Source: Leisingera sp. SS27
Lineage (GTDB): Bacteria > Pseudomonadota > Alphaproteobacteria > Rhodobacterales > Rhodobacteraceae
Assembly (NCBI RefSeq): GCF_028368855.1
Contig: NZ_JAQNCY010000012.1
Span: 1-64,000 of the forward strand
Direction of reading: 5' to 3'
DNA length: 64,000 bases
Shown here one piece after another: positions 34,762 through 42,788 of the stretch (the stretch's first letter is position 1; every line of letters starts with the position of its first letter). Below the pieces are notes generated by a model. The model was not told the DNA's origin and did no database searches. It saw only the letters and a list, made by a program, of their open reading frames with translations. The position numbers and the translations under genes are program-made.

Positions 34762-35156
34762 AGCAGAAGATGCTCGACCAGATGGCAGCTGTAACCGCTG
34801 CGCAGTACATGCAGGAGCACGCAAAAGTCCAGCCTGCGCTGGCGCGGGAAGCGGAGCTGCGCGGACAGCTGGCCAAACTCAATGAGCAAGTGCAGGCCGC
34901 GCGGGAACAGGCAAGCAGCGATCACGCGATGAAAGCTTTGGGTGCAGATCTTATGTGGGAGGGCTGGCACTCCCGCACCCGGCGCCAATTGAACATGGAT
35001 CTGGCCAAGGCGACGGCTCAGAAGCTGAGGATGATGGATCAATTGCGCACGGCATTTGGCCGCAAGCACGCCGTGGAAACCATGGCTGCAACCGAGCGCA
35101 AGCGCCAGAAGGCTGCGCAGGCGAAAGCGTTTATGGACAGGCTGCTGGACAGCTGA
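34758..35156 (+). CDS. FliJ-like coiled-coil protein
   Basis: 132 residues, almost wholly charged alpha-helix: AREAELRGQLAKLNEQVQAA, a Trp-containing middle (ADLMWEGWHSRTRRQLNMDL), and MAATERKRQKAAQAKAFMDR. Size and build resemble FliJ, the coiled-coil stalk of the export ATPase that links FliI to FlhA. No other fliJ candidate is in the window and fliI has none next to it, which favours this reading. The start overlaps the flhB stop by ATGA. The assignment is by build and context, since FliJ sequences are poorly conserved. Confidence 0.65.
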   Translation: MKQKMLDQMAAVTAAQYMQEHAKVQPALAREAELRGQLAKLNEQVQAAREQASSDHAMKALGADLMWEGWHSRTRRQLNMDLAKATAQKLRMMDQLRTAFGRKHAVETMAATERKRQKAAQAKAFMDRLLDS

Positions 35157-35180
35157 GATCTTTGGGTACATTTCAAAAAG

Positions 35181-35215
35181 AAAAATGGCCGGTCCTGCGG
35201 GACCGGCCATTTTTT
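35181..35215. terminator. Bidirectional intrinsic terminator
   Basis: Positions 35181-35195 pair perfectly with 35201-35215 (AAAAATGGCCGGTCC against its complement), with A and T runs on the two sides. It ends both the flhA run (+) and the flgB run (-), which converge here. Confidence 0.9.
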
Positions 35216-35232
35216 CGTGCGGTACAGGCTGG

Positions 35233-35727
35233 TCAGACGTCCTGACGGGAGATTTCCATGATCAGGACGTCATAAATCCCCTTGCCGACATGTTTTTGCG
35301 CGGCCTCACGCAGGGCGGTTCGCAGCGGCTCCAGAACGTCAGAGCGAGTGAATGCTCCGCGGAACCCGCCCATGTTTGCATGGTCGAACAGAACTTGCAG
35401 AAAGACATCCCGCAGCTTGGGTTCATAGGTCCGTATCTTTTCACTTGTGCCTTTGGCCGTTTCCAGGCTGAGCGAGATCACCACAAGGGAGGTCAATTGG
35501 TCGCGATCGACAACTGGCACAACAAATTGGTTGTTGATTTTGACGTATTCGCGCAGATCCTCTTCGCCTTCTTCGGAGTGATCCTTTTCAGCGGCGGGTT
35601 CAGGCGCTGCTTCAGCGCCGGCCGCAGTGTGATTTTCCTCAGGTGCCGGAGCCAGCATAATACCGGCGCCGATGCCGCCTGCGGTTCCTATGATCAGCAA
35701 AATAATTGGCAGAAGTTTGGACAGCAT
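35233..35727 (-). CDS. fliL: Second FliL-family protein
   Basis: 164 residues with one N-terminal membrane helix (KLLPIILLIIGTAGGIGAGI), an acidic Ala/Glu linker, and a FliL-type periplasmic domain: REYVKINNQFVVPVVDRDQL, TSLVVISLSLETAKGTSE, and RDVFLQVLFDHANMGGF. It is the last gene of the flgB run, 8 bases after flgH. It differs from the FliL at 25338 in almost every position, so it is a distant paralogue rather than a fresh copy. Whether it works at the stator or the rings is unknown. Confidence 0.8.
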   Translation of the reverse strand: MLSKLLPIILLIIGTAGGIGAGIMLAPAPEENHTAAGAEAAPEPAAEKDHSEEGEEDLREYVKINNQFVVPVVDRDQLTSLVVISLSLETAKGTSEKIRTYEPKLRDVFLQVLFDHANMGGFRGAFTRSDVLEPLRTALREAAQKHVGKGIYDVLIMEISRQDV

Positions 35728-35735
35728 GGCAACCC

Positions 35736-36476
35736 TCAGAACGGCAGGACAACGTCAAGCAACTGCTGGCCGTAGCGAGGCTGCTGCACATCGGTGATTT
35801 GGCCGCGGCCGCCATAGGAGACCCGGGCAGAGGCGATCTTGTCGTACGTGATTTCGTTTTGGCGGCTAATGTCCTGAGGCCGGACATACCCGGTGACCAG
35901 AAGCTCTCTCAGTTCGAAATTCACCCGCAATTCCTGTGTGCCGCTGATCGCCAGAACACCATTGGGAAGCACGTCGACAACAGTTGCCGCGACCCGCAAT
36001 TCCAGCTTTTCGCTGCGCTTTACGGACCCCTTTCCGCCCGAAGAGCTGGAGCTGCCAAGTTCAACTGCGTCGGCGGATGATGCGCCGTCCGGAAGTTTCT
36101 CGTCCAGGCGTTGCGGCAGGCCAAGCAGGTGCGGCATGTTCAGGCTCTCGGAACCTGAACGCGACCGTTTGGTGTCGTTGGAAATCTCCGCTTCTTCGTC
36201 GATTTCGATCACCACAGTCAGGATGTCACCGCGCTTGATGGCGCGGCGGTCTCCAAGCAATGACTGCTGAGAGCCGCTCCACAGCGAAGCGCCGTCAACA
36301 GTGCGCCGGGTCTGGGTTTGCGCAGGCAGGCCCTGGTAAAGCATTGCGACATGCTCCGGCGATTCATTTGCCGGGGTGAAGGAGGGGGCCTTACCCAAAT
36401 GATCCATCCGGCCGCAAGCTCCCAGCAGGGCGAGGCCGAAAAGCAGTGGTTTCACGGGAGAGAGTTTCTTGGACAT
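35736..36476 (-). CDS. flgH: Flagellar L-ring lipoprotein
   Basis: 246 residues. The N-terminus is a lipoprotein signal with lipobox LLGAC (cysteine at about residue 21). Conserved FlgH blocks follow: SLWSGSQQSLLGDRRAIKRG, GDILTVVIEIDEEAEISNDT, LPNGVLAISGTQELRVNFEL and REXXVTGYVRPQDISRQNEI-like sequence near the end. It builds the outer-membrane L-ring above the FlgI P-ring. The ATG overlaps the flgA stop (ATGA). Confidence 0.95.
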   Translation of the reverse strand: MSKKLSPVKPLLFGLALLGACGRMDHLGKAPSFTPANESPEHVAMLYQGLPAQTQTRRTVDGASLWSGSQQSLLGDRRAIKRGDILTVVIEIDEEAEISNDTKRSRSGSESLNMPHLLGLPQRLDEKLPDGASSADAVELGSSSSSGGKGSVKRSEKLELRVAATVVDVLPNGVLAISGTQELRVNFELRELLVTGYVRPQDISRQNEITYDKIASARVSYGGRGQITDVQQPRYGQQLLDVVLPF

Positions 36477-36898
36477 CAGTTTACCTCAACAGAGCCGTTC
36501 GGGATGATCCGGCCGGTGACGGTGGTGCGGGAAGAAAGATTCATGACACGGACAGCTTCGCCTGCAGCACCGCGGCCAAGCGCCCGGCCTTCTGCGGCGA
36601 TGGAAAGCCCGCCCTGGCGAAAGATCAGGGTCACGAGGTCGTTGCGTTCAACAATAGCAGGCGGGCCAATATCACCTGCCCGAAGGGGTCTGCCCGCATA
36701 AAGAGCGACGCGGGCTTCCAAACCGACAACTTCCGCAGGGTCCGAAAGCGCGCCAAGGATTTCACCCTTTTTCAGGGCCAGATCTTCGGCGTTTAAAATT
36801 GCTTTGGCGCGGATCGTGCGTGTCGGAACCAGATAATCGGCCCAGACCGGAGGGGCACATAGGGTGGCGGCAGTCAGGCAGGCAAGGACAAGTTTCAT
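36476..36898 (-). CDS. flgA: Flagellar P-ring chaperone FlgA (short form)
   Basis: 140 residues with a signal peptide (LACLTAATLCAPPVWA). It keeps the SAF domain of FlgA: VPTRTIRAKAILNAEDLALK, VGLEARVALYAGRPLRAGDI, and the end GEAVRVMNLSSRTTVTGRII. Enterobacterial FlgA is about 220 residues; this short form without the N-terminal domain is common in Rhodobacteraceae. It helps FlgI assemble in the periplasm. It overlaps flgG at its start (TAATG) and flgH at its stop. Confidence 0.92.
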   Translation of the reverse strand: MKLVLACLTAATLCAPPVWADYLVPTRTIRAKAILNAEDLALKKGEILGALSDPAEVVGLEARVALYAGRPLRAGDIGPPAIVERNDLVTLIFRQGGLSIAAEGRALGRGAAGEAVRVMNLSSRTTVTGRIIPNGSVEVN

Positions 36899-37683
36899 TA
36901 GCGCACCTGTGTGGTTGCGCCCATCATCTGGTCGACAGCGGAGATGACTTTGGCGTTCATTTCGTAGCCGCGCTGGGCTTCGATCAGCTCAGTGACCTCG
37001 CGTACTGCATCAACCGAACTGGCTTCAAGATACCCCTGGCGGAAGGTGCCTAGCCCGTCTTCGCCAGCGGTGGACAAATTGGAAGTGCCAGAAGCTTCGG
37101 TTTCGGTGAAAAGGTTGCTGCCGATCGCTTCGAGCCCCTTGGGGTTGGTAAAGCTTGCAAGCGAAAGCTGGCCCAGAAGCTGGCCTTCGGTGGTTTCATT
37201 GAAATAACCGTAGACTTCACCTTCGGCATTGATCGAGATGCTGGTGGCATCGTCAGGGATCGTGATTTCAGGAGAAACTGCAAACCCGTCGGAAGTTACA
37301 ATCAATCCCTCAGCCGTGCGCTTCAAGGCGCCATCCCGGGTATAGGCGTTCTGGCCAGATGGCAGGGTCACTTCCAAATAGCCTTTGCCGTCGATGGCAA
37401 CATCCAGATCGTTGTTGGTCTGCTGCAGAGCACCTTGTGCCAAATGCACTGACACCGCCGCTGCGCGCACGCCGAGACCCACCTGAACGCCAGTTGGAAG
37501 CACTGTGCCGTCGGAGGCATTTACCGTGCCAGCCCGCGAGATCTGCTGATAGTGCAGGTCGGCGAACTCTGCGCGCCGCGCATTGTAGGCTGTCGTGTTC
37601 ATGTTTGCGAGGTTGTTGGAGATTGTCTCCACCCGCAGCTGCTGGGCGCTCATGCCGGTCGCGGCGATTTTCAAGGCACGCAT
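36898..37683 (-). CDS. flgG: Flagellar distal rod protein
   Basis: 261 residues, exactly the usual FlgG length. It begins MRALKIAATGMSAQQLRVET with SNNLANMNTTAYNARRAEFA, contains GVQVGLGVRAAAVSVHLAQG and DLDVAIDGKGYLEVTLPSG, and ends LIEAQRGYEMNAKVISAVDQ. FlgG forms the distal rod through the LP rings. It is 10 bases after flgF and overlaps flgA. Confidence 0.96.
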   Translation of the reverse strand: MRALKIAATGMSAQQLRVETISNNLANMNTTAYNARRAEFADLHYQQISRAGTVNASDGTVLPTGVQVGLGVRAAAVSVHLAQGALQQTNNDLDVAIDGKGYLEVTLPSGQNAYTRDGALKRTAEGLIVTSDGFAVSPEITIPDDATSISINAEGEVYGYFNETTEGQLLGQLSLASFTNPKGLEAIGSNLFTETEASGTSNLSTAGEDGLGTFRQGYLEASSVDAVREVTELIEAQRGYEMNAKVISAVDQMMGATTQVR

Positions 37684-37693
37684 CTGGGTTCTC

Positions 37694-38410
37694 CTAGGTC
37701 TTGATCAAGTTCTTGATGGCATTGCGGATGCGCTCATCTTCCGATTCCAGGAAGCTTTGGCCCATCTCATAGGCGCGCTGTACTTCGATCATCCGGGTCA
37801 CCTCGGAAATCGCGTTCACGTTGGAACCTTCCAGGAAGCCTTGCAGGACACTCGCGTCGAGCGTTTCCTCAATTTCACCTTCGACGCGGAACATCACCCC
37901 GTCTTCGCGTACCAGCGTGTGATTCTCCACTGGTTTGAACAACCCTAGCTGTCCCAGCAGGCGCCCATTAGCACTGATCGATCCGTCAGCGCCCACTTCG
38001 ATCTTCCCGGCATCTGGCGGTACGAACACGGGTGCCCGGCCTGCGTCCAGAACCCGGTAACCATCCATGGTTACGAGATCGCCGGCAGAGTTCGGGGAGA
38101 AGGCGCCGGACCGTGTCAAGCGCTCACCCTGAGGTGTTTCGACCATGAAGAATCCGTCACCTTCAACCGCGAAATCAAAAGTGCCGCCGGTTTTGGTAAG
38201 CTGACCCTGCTCCATTGAGGTGTTGAAGATGTTCGCGCGCGACATCGACAGCGACTCCTGGCCCGGAGCGGTCTGGACAAATTCTGAGAAAATCAGCCCC
38301 TCCTGGCGGTAGCCAGTGGTGGCGGAGTTCGCGATGTTATTCGCGATGACACGCATTTCGCGCATCAGTCCCGATTGGCGGGAAAGTGTGGCGTAACCTG
38401 CGGCTTCCAT
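37694..38410 (-). CDS. flgF: Flagellar proximal rod protein FlgF
   Basis: 238 residues from the ATG at 38410, with GGAGG 6 bases upstream; the frame is open further but through fliQ. Axial motifs are EAAGYATLSRQSGLMREMRV, ANNIANSATTGYRQEGLIFS, FDFAVEGDGFFMVETPQGER and the terminal EVTRMIEVQRAYEMGQSFLE. It is a proximal rod subunit. Its ATG overlaps the fliQ stop (ATGA). Confidence 0.94.
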   Translation of the reverse strand: MEAAGYATLSRQSGLMREMRVIANNIANSATTGYRQEGLIFSEFVQTAPGQESLSMSRANIFNTSMEQGQLTKTGGTFDFAVEGDGFFMVETPQGERLTRSGAFSPNSAGDLVTMDGYRVLDAGRAPVFVPPDAGKIEVGADGSISANGRLLGQLGLFKPVENHTLVREDGVMFRVEGEIEETLDASVLQGFLEGSNVNAISEVTRMIEVQRAYEMGQSFLESEDERIRNAIKNLIKT

Positions 38411-38682
38411 CAAAAACCTCCGGCAATCATCGGAACAATGTGGCCATCGAAGAACGCCACAAGAGTTTGTGTCATGAAACCCATGGTCATCCAGAACACG
38501 ACAATGATGGCTGTCAGCTTGGGCACAAAGGTCAGCGTCATTTCCTGCACGGAGGTCAGAGCTTGGAATAGGCCGATGGACAGGCCGACGGTCAGGGCGA
38601 CAACCAGAATCGGTGTCGACATGGTGACGGCAGCCCACATGGCCTGGCGCAGGGTGTCATAGAAGAGGCTTTCGCTCATCAT
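38410..38682 (-). CDS. fliQ: Flagellar type III export gate protein FliQ
   Basis: 90 residues with two membrane helices, as in all FliQ proteins. It starts SESLFYDTLRQAMWAAVTMS, continues LVVALTVGLSIGLFQALTSV, QEMTLTFVPKLTAIIVVFWM, and ends in a short tail. Four copies line the FliPQR gate. It is separated from fliE by 3 bases and overlaps flgF. Confidence 0.95.
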   Translation of the reverse strand: MMSESLFYDTLRQAMWAAVTMSTPILVVALTVGLSIGLFQALTSVQEMTLTFVPKLTAIIVVFWMTMGFMTQTLVAFFDGHIVPMIAGGF

Positions 38683-38685
38683 GGC

Positions 38686-38982
38686 TCAGACCGGCATTCT
38701 CAGGATTTCCTGGTAGGCCTCGACCACCTTGTTGCGCACGGTGACGGCGGTTTCAACCGCCAGTTCAGTCTGCGCAAGTGCCTGCACGAGGGCGTGCGGA
38801 TCTGCCTGAGAAGTCATAGCCTGCACGGAAACCTGCTCGCTGCTCTGCAAGGTCGTTGCAAAGCTTTCGAAACTTTCCCTGAGACGGGCGCCAGCACTGG
38901 CGGCCTCATGGTTCGGATCGGCCTTGGTGGCAGGGCGGGCGGCGGCGTAGCCGCTGGCGGCGGAAAAACTGCGAATATCCAT
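38686..38982 (-). CDS. fliE: Flagellar hook-basal body complex protein FliE
   Basis: 98 residues. The conserved C-terminal helix pair is present: ALVQALAQTELAVETAVTVR and NKVVEAYQEILRMPV at the end. FliE is the first rod protein and joins the rod to the MS ring and gate. It lies 22 bases after flgC in the flgB run. Confidence 0.92.
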   Translation of the reverse strand: MDIRSFSAASGYAAARPATKADPNHEAASAGARLRESFESFATTLQSSEQVSVQAMTSQADPHALVQALAQTELAVETAVTVRNKVVEAYQEILRMPV

Positions 38983-39004
38983 TCTGGATCTCCAAAAATT
39001 TCGG

Positions 39005-39397
39005 TTATCGTCTCAAAAGGTCCATAAGCGATGCTGACATCGAGCGGGTTTGCTCGAACATCTTCAGATTGGCCTCGTAGCTGCGCTGGGCTTCCCGGGC
39101 ATCGGCGATCTCGATCATCAGATCGACGTTCGAGCTCTTGTAGTGCCCGCTTTCGTCTGCCAGCGGATGCGAGGGATCATACACCTCCTCGAGGTCGCGC
39201 CGGTCCAGGGTCACTCGGCCTGTGCGAACGTGCTCCACATCGGTTTGAAGCTCACGAACAGCTTCAAACGGAACGGTTTTACGTCGGTAGCCCGGTGTGT
39301 CAGCGTTGGAGATATTTTCGGATACATGCCGCAGCCGCGAGGCCTGAGCCTTGAGGCCGCTGGCAGTGACGGAGAGAGCTCTGGAAAATTCACTCAT
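39005..39397 (-). CDS. flgC: Flagellar proximal rod protein FlgC
   Basis: 130 residues. Family motifs are SRALSVTASGLKAQASRLRH, SENISNADTPGYRRKTVPFE, DPSHPLADESGHYKSSNVDL and ADAREAQRSYEANLKMFEQT. It assembles with FlgB and FlgF in the proximal rod. It begins 12 bases after the flgB stop. Confidence 0.95.
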   Translation of the reverse strand: MSEFSRALSVTASGLKAQASRLRHVSENISNADTPGYRRKTVPFEAVRELQTDVEHVRTGRVTLDRRDLEEVYDPSHPLADESGHYKSSNVDLMIEIADAREAQRSYEANLKMFEQTRSMSASLMDLLRR

Positions 39398-39409
39398 CGG
39401 TCATTCCCC

Positions 39410-39799
39410 TCAAGCCTTGCCCAAGCTGGCGCGCAGAATGTTCATGGAGGATTTGTAGATCGCCATGGCGCGCTTGTGCTGACGCGCAGTTTCAACCCCT
39501 TTCAGCAATTCAGTTTCGACTGATACTGAATTGTCATTGGGGTCACTGCCTGCATCGGATGAGGTGACAGCCCAATCCAGATTGCTGCCTGCGGTGCCAT
39601 TCAAATGGCTGCCGCGGGATGCGATCATACTGGCCGGGCGGGCGCCTGCGGCAAAAACTTCTTTGAAAGGTTTGATATCCTTGGCGTGGTAACCCGGGGT
39701 ATCGGCATTGGCGATATTCTGGGAAACCAATGCCTGGCGTTTGCCGGCGTGGGTCGCCATGGAATAGGCAATTTTGAATACGTTCAATTCTGTGAACAC
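39410..39799 (-). CDS. flgB: Flagellar proximal rod protein FlgB
   Basis: 129 residues from the GTG at 39799; an ATG at 39826 would add nine residues that do not resemble the family, whose members begin with a sequence like FTELNVFKIAYSMATHAG. The rod motif SQNIANADTPGYHAKDIKPF is clear, as is the C-terminal helix ETARQHKRAMAIYKSSMNIL. It leads the nine-gene run flgB-flgC-fliE-fliQ-flgF-flgG-flgA-flgH-fliL and is divergent from fliI, with 88 bases between them. Confidence 0.93.
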   Translation of the reverse strand: MFTELNVFKIAYSMATHAGKRQALVSQNIANADTPGYHAKDIKPFKEVFAAGARPASMIASRGSHLNGTAGSNLDWAVTSSDAGSDPNDNSVSVETELLKGVETARQHKRAMAIYKSSMNILRASLGKA

Positions 39800-39810
39800 C
39801 AGGGCTTCTC

Positions 39811-39832
39811 CCTTGATCGATTTCAATCAAGG
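39811..39832. promoter_or_regulatory. Inverted repeat between flgB and fliI
   Basis: CCTTGAT (39811-39817) and ATCAAGG (39826-39832) form a perfect 7-base inverted repeat with an 8-base spacer. It resembles an Fnr site but the spacer is twice as long. It could be a shared operator for the divergent promoters. Confidence 0.4.
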
Positions 39833-39887
39833 CTTAACCCCGATTCCTTTAGAAATTGTTTTCAGGACATCAAGGGAGGCCGCTGCG

Positions 39888-41216
39888 ATGAAAGCAGAGC
39901 TGCAAGCACTAACCCGTCAAATTGCCGGCAAGCGCCTGGCAACCCAGGTCGGGCGGGTGACAGGGATTTCGGGTGGTGAAATCGAAATCACAGGGCTCGC
40001 AACTGTGGCTCGAATTGGTGACCGGCTGGTGTTGCGCCGCGATCCTCAGGATTCCTTGCATGGCGAAGTTCTGAAAATTAGTGGTAGCAAAATCAGTATG
40101 TTGCCTGATCGTGCGCCGGATGGCGCGGCCATCGGTGATCCGGTTTTGCTGCATCCATCACCCGAGTTTTCTCCCAGTGACCATTGGATTGGCCGGGTTA
40201 TTGACCCCTTTGGAGAGCCGTTGGATGGACGCCCAATGCTGCCAGGTTGCACGCCCCGCGACCTGATGGCATCTCCACCCAAGGCCGCAGGCCGGCGCTC
40301 AATGGGGGAGCGCTTGGCCACGGGTCAGGCGGTGCTCAACACGATTCTCCCGATCGTGCAGGGGCAGCGCGTGGGCCTTTTTGCAGGTTCAGGCGTCGGC
40401 AAATCCTCACTGCTGGCCAAACTGGCTCAGAGCATGGAGGCAGATGTTGTCGTCATGGCACTGATCGGCGAGCGAGGGCGCGAGGTGAATCACTTCGTTG
40501 AACAGGTGCTGGGACCAGATGGAATGCGCCGGGCCGTTGTGGTGGCAGCAACATCCGATCAGTCTGCTTTGGTGCGCCGCCGTTGCGCCTGGGCCGCCAT
40601 GACCGTGGCGGAGCATTTCCGGGACCAAGGAAAAAACGTCCTGTTTCTGGCCGACTCGGTCACCCGTTTTGCAGAAGCGCACCGGGAAATTTCCGCGGCT
40701 TCGGGCGAAGCGCCAGCGTTGCGCGGATACCCGCCCTCGGTGACGCCGCTGATTACCGGACTTTGCGAACGTGCCGGACCGGGCAGGGATGGTCAGGGTG
40801 ATATCACTGCCGTGTTCAGTGTCCTTGTGGCTGGTTCCGACATGGATGAGCCGATTGCCGATATCCTGCGGGGTGTTCTGGATGGACATATCGTCTTGAA
40901 CCGGGAAATAGCCGAGCGCGGCAGGTTTCCGGCGATCGATGTTTCGCGCTCGGTCTCGCGCAGTTTACCCGCGGCGGCTTCTGCAGACGAGAATGCCGTC
41001 ATTCAAGATGTGCGAAAGTTCCTAGGGGCATACGAGCAGTCGGAAGTCATGATACGTGCTGGCCTATATGCCGAGGGCAATGATGCTGTGCTGGACCAAG
41101 CAGTTAAACTGTGGCCAGAGCTGGATGCTTTCTTTGGCCGCGAGGACCCAGAGGGTATCACCAGCAGCTTCAACCGGTTAATGCTTCTGTTACGCCGTGC
41201 CAAAGCCGGGCGCTGA
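39888..41216 (+). CDS. fliI: Flagellum-specific export ATPase
   Basis: 442 residues from the ATG at 39888 with AAGGGAGG 8 bases upstream; the open frame begins earlier but runs through the divergent promoter. Walker A is AGSGVGKSSLLAKLAQSM (about residue 168), Walker B lies near VLFLADSVTRFAEAHREISA, and PPSVTPLITGLCERAGPG is characteristic of FliI/F1-beta-like ATPases. It unfolds and loads export substrates together with FliH and FliJ. It is a single-gene transcript with a long gap behind it. Confidence 0.96.
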   Translation: MKAELQALTRQIAGKRLATQVGRVTGISGGEIEITGLATVARIGDRLVLRRDPQDSLHGEVLKISGSKISMLPDRAPDGAAIGDPVLLHPSPEFSPSDHWIGRVIDPFGEPLDGRPMLPGCTPRDLMASPPKAAGRRSMGERLATGQAVLNTILPIVQGQRVGLFAGSGVGKSSLLAKLAQSMEADVVVMALIGERGREVNHFVEQVLGPDGMRRAVVVAATSDQSALVRRRCAWAAMTVAEHFRDQGKNVLFLADSVTRFAEAHREISAASGEAPALRGYPPSVTPLITGLCERAGPGRDGQGDITAVFSVLVAGSDMDEPIADILRGVLDGHIVLNREIAERGRFPAIDVSRSVSRSLPAAASADENAVIQDVRKFLGAYEQSEVMIRAGLYAEGNDAVLDQAVKLWPELDAFFGREDPEGITSSFNRLMLLLRRAKAGR

Positions 41217-41931
41217 CAGATGACCTTGTCAGACACTAATGACCTGAATCCAGCCTTGCGCTCATTCCCTTCGCGTGAAGCCTGTTAAGTCAACTGTCTG
41301 TTCACCTTTGACAAGCTGGGTTTGAGCTAACGCCGGAGTGCGCTTGGAACTGCTAAGGACGCTTGGAGACCTGGAGACGACAATTGCTGTCGCTTTCTTC
41401 GAACGCCTTCACCCGTTGCGGCGCTTACAGACGTGCGGAGACGGCGGGAACGCCTCAAGCCAAGGAAGCGTATTGCAAATGCAGCTCTGCCAGCTGTTGC
41501 TGTTTTCCGGAGTTGCGGCAGGCGTTGTCTCACCTGACTTTGCAAAACTGTATTTATCTGGCCTGAAAATTTGCGATGCGTCGCCGGGAAGAAGCACAGC
41601 GGCTGGTTGAATTGGATGGCAGCGAATTCGTAGCCTCAAGTTTCACGTGAATTGTGCGAATAAGAAAGCTGCCGACTAGATTCGGACGCACTGTGCGGCT
41701 GGCCAATGCAGCCTTTCTCTTGCGGGAAGGCTGCCGGGCTAAAATCGCAGGTCGCAGGCTAGCGTATCGCTGCATGTTACTCAAATTTGCTCAGTGCCGG
41801 TGTGACATTAGGTGCCTAAGCAGCGAGTATTCGCGGCGCGCTCTGCGTAGAAAGAAAATAAACAGCGTCAAAATGAGACACGTTAGGGGAGTTTTGCCCG
41901 CCCTGGCATCGGTTGCCCGGGCGGGCGATTT
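41217..41931. other. Long gap after fliI with no supported protein gene
   Basis: 715 bases, the longest gap in the window. Short frames in it have poor codon use and no start site. A TTGACA hexamer occurs at 41308, and an intrinsic terminator oriented to the plus strand lies at 41896-41930. A small RNA or a decayed gene is possible. Confidence 0.5.
41896..41930 (+). terminator. Intrinsic terminator, plus orientation, beside the flbT stop codon
   Basis: GCCCGCCC (41896-41903) pairs with GGGCGGGC (41919-41926) and is followed by GATTTTTAT on the plus strand only. No plus-strand gene leads into it for 680 bases, though it may also serve flbT weakly from the other side. Confidence 0.7.
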
Positions 41932-42336
41932 TTATGACGGCCGGACTGCAAACAGCCGGTCTTCGCGAGGCAGCAATGTGCGCAAAGCTTTCAGGCAGCG
42001 GTAATGATTGTTGCTGATCAGAGCGTCGGTAGCCTCCGCGATGGATGAGCGGCTGTCTGGATCAGTAAAAACCTGACTCAGCTCCTCGATCCGGCGCAGC
42101 ATCGGCAAGCGCTCTTCTTCGGGGTCGGCATCACCTGACAGTATCAGCTGTGCCGCATAGCACACCCGGCGCACTGGAGTATTGGCCTCTTCGGGATGTA
42201 TTGCGTCGCGCAGACGCAGGATGTTGGCGTCCGGAGTGACAATCGACAGGCGGCTGCGGCGGTCGCCATTTTCAATCACTGCGCCATTCACAAGGACACG
42301 CTCCTTGGGGGCTAGTTTCAGGACAAGTCCGCTCAT
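41932..42336 (-). CDS. flbT: Flagellin synthesis post-transcriptional repressor FlbT
   Basis: 134 residues, an alphaproteobacterial protein. Typical sequence: LVLKLAPKERVLVNGAVIEN, GDRRSRLSIVTPDANILRLR, ANTPVRRVCYAAQLILSGDA and YRCLKALRTLLPREDRLFAV. In Caulobacter FlbT binds the 5' leader of flagellin mRNA and lowers its stability until the hook is complete; FlaF opposes it. The gene follows flaF by 2 bases in the order fliC-flaF-flbT. Confidence 0.93.
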   Translation of the reverse strand: MSGLVLKLAPKERVLVNGAVIENGDRRSRLSIVTPDANILRLRDAIHPEEANTPVRRVCYAAQLILSGDADPEEERLPMLRRIEELSQVFTDPDSRSSIAEATDALISNNHYRCLKALRTLLPREDRLFAVRPS

Positions 42337-42338
42337 TT

Positions 42339-42710
42339 TCAGGATGCTCCGCTGCGGAGGCCACGCATTATGGCCGTATTGATTTCCACCAGCGGCCGGA
42401 CATCGGCCTTGCGCTGAAGCACTTTGGTGGTGTGTTGTCTCGTGAATTCCGCCAGTTCGAACAAGTTCTGCTTGAGATCATCCGGAAGGGGATTGCCTTT
42501 CGAAGCGATGTCTACAGTGAAAATGGACCAGAGTTTCCGGTTATCATTCAAAGCCGCCGCAAGTTCACTGAACCCGTCGCGGCCCTTTTGGGTTGCTGTG
42601 ATCAGCCTGCGGGTAATGCGGGCAATCACTTCATACTCGAAATTCTTTGCTGTCCGGGTCGGGGTCTTTGCCGCCGAGTAGGCACTCTTCGCCTTCAGAA
42701 GGGCATTCAC
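42339..42710 (-). CDS. flaF: Flagellin biosynthesis regulator FlaF
   Basis: 123 residues, all helical. Family features are FEYEVIARITRRLITATQKG, AAALNDNRKLWSIFTVDIAS, NPLPDDLKQNLFELAEFTRQ and the end VEINTAIMRGLRSG. FlaF acts as a flagellin secretion chaperone and as the partner that relieves FlbT repression in Caulobacter. It lies between fliC and flbT. Confidence 0.93.
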   Translation of the reverse strand: MNALLKAKSAYSAAKTPTRTAKNFEYEVIARITRRLITATQKGRDGFSELAAALNDNRKLWSIFTVDIASKGNPLPDDLKQNLFELAEFTRQHTTKVLQRKADVRPLVEINTAIMRGLRSGAS

Positions 42711-42756
42711 GTGTTTTCCTAACGTATTATTCTTCAGGTTCTCTGAGAGGGGAAGA

Positions 42757-42779
42757 CCGGGGCGCCATCAGCGCCCCGG
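42757..42779 (-). terminator. Hairpin between fliC and flaF
   Basis: CCGGGGCGC (42757-42765) pairs perfectly with GCGCCCCGG (42771-42779) around a 5-base loop. It lies 9 bases past the fliC stop and would keep most flagellin transcripts from reading into flaF. Confidence 0.65.
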
Positions 42780-42788
42780 ATCAGGCTG

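Noticed and set aside
39774-39887. A longer N-terminus for fliI.
   Set aside because: It would start inside the flgB gene on the other strand; the AAGGGAGG site fixes the start at 39888.
41338-41610. A 90-codon plus-strand frame with a GTG start.
   Set aside because: No ribosome site at a useful distance, scattered codon use, no recognisable family.
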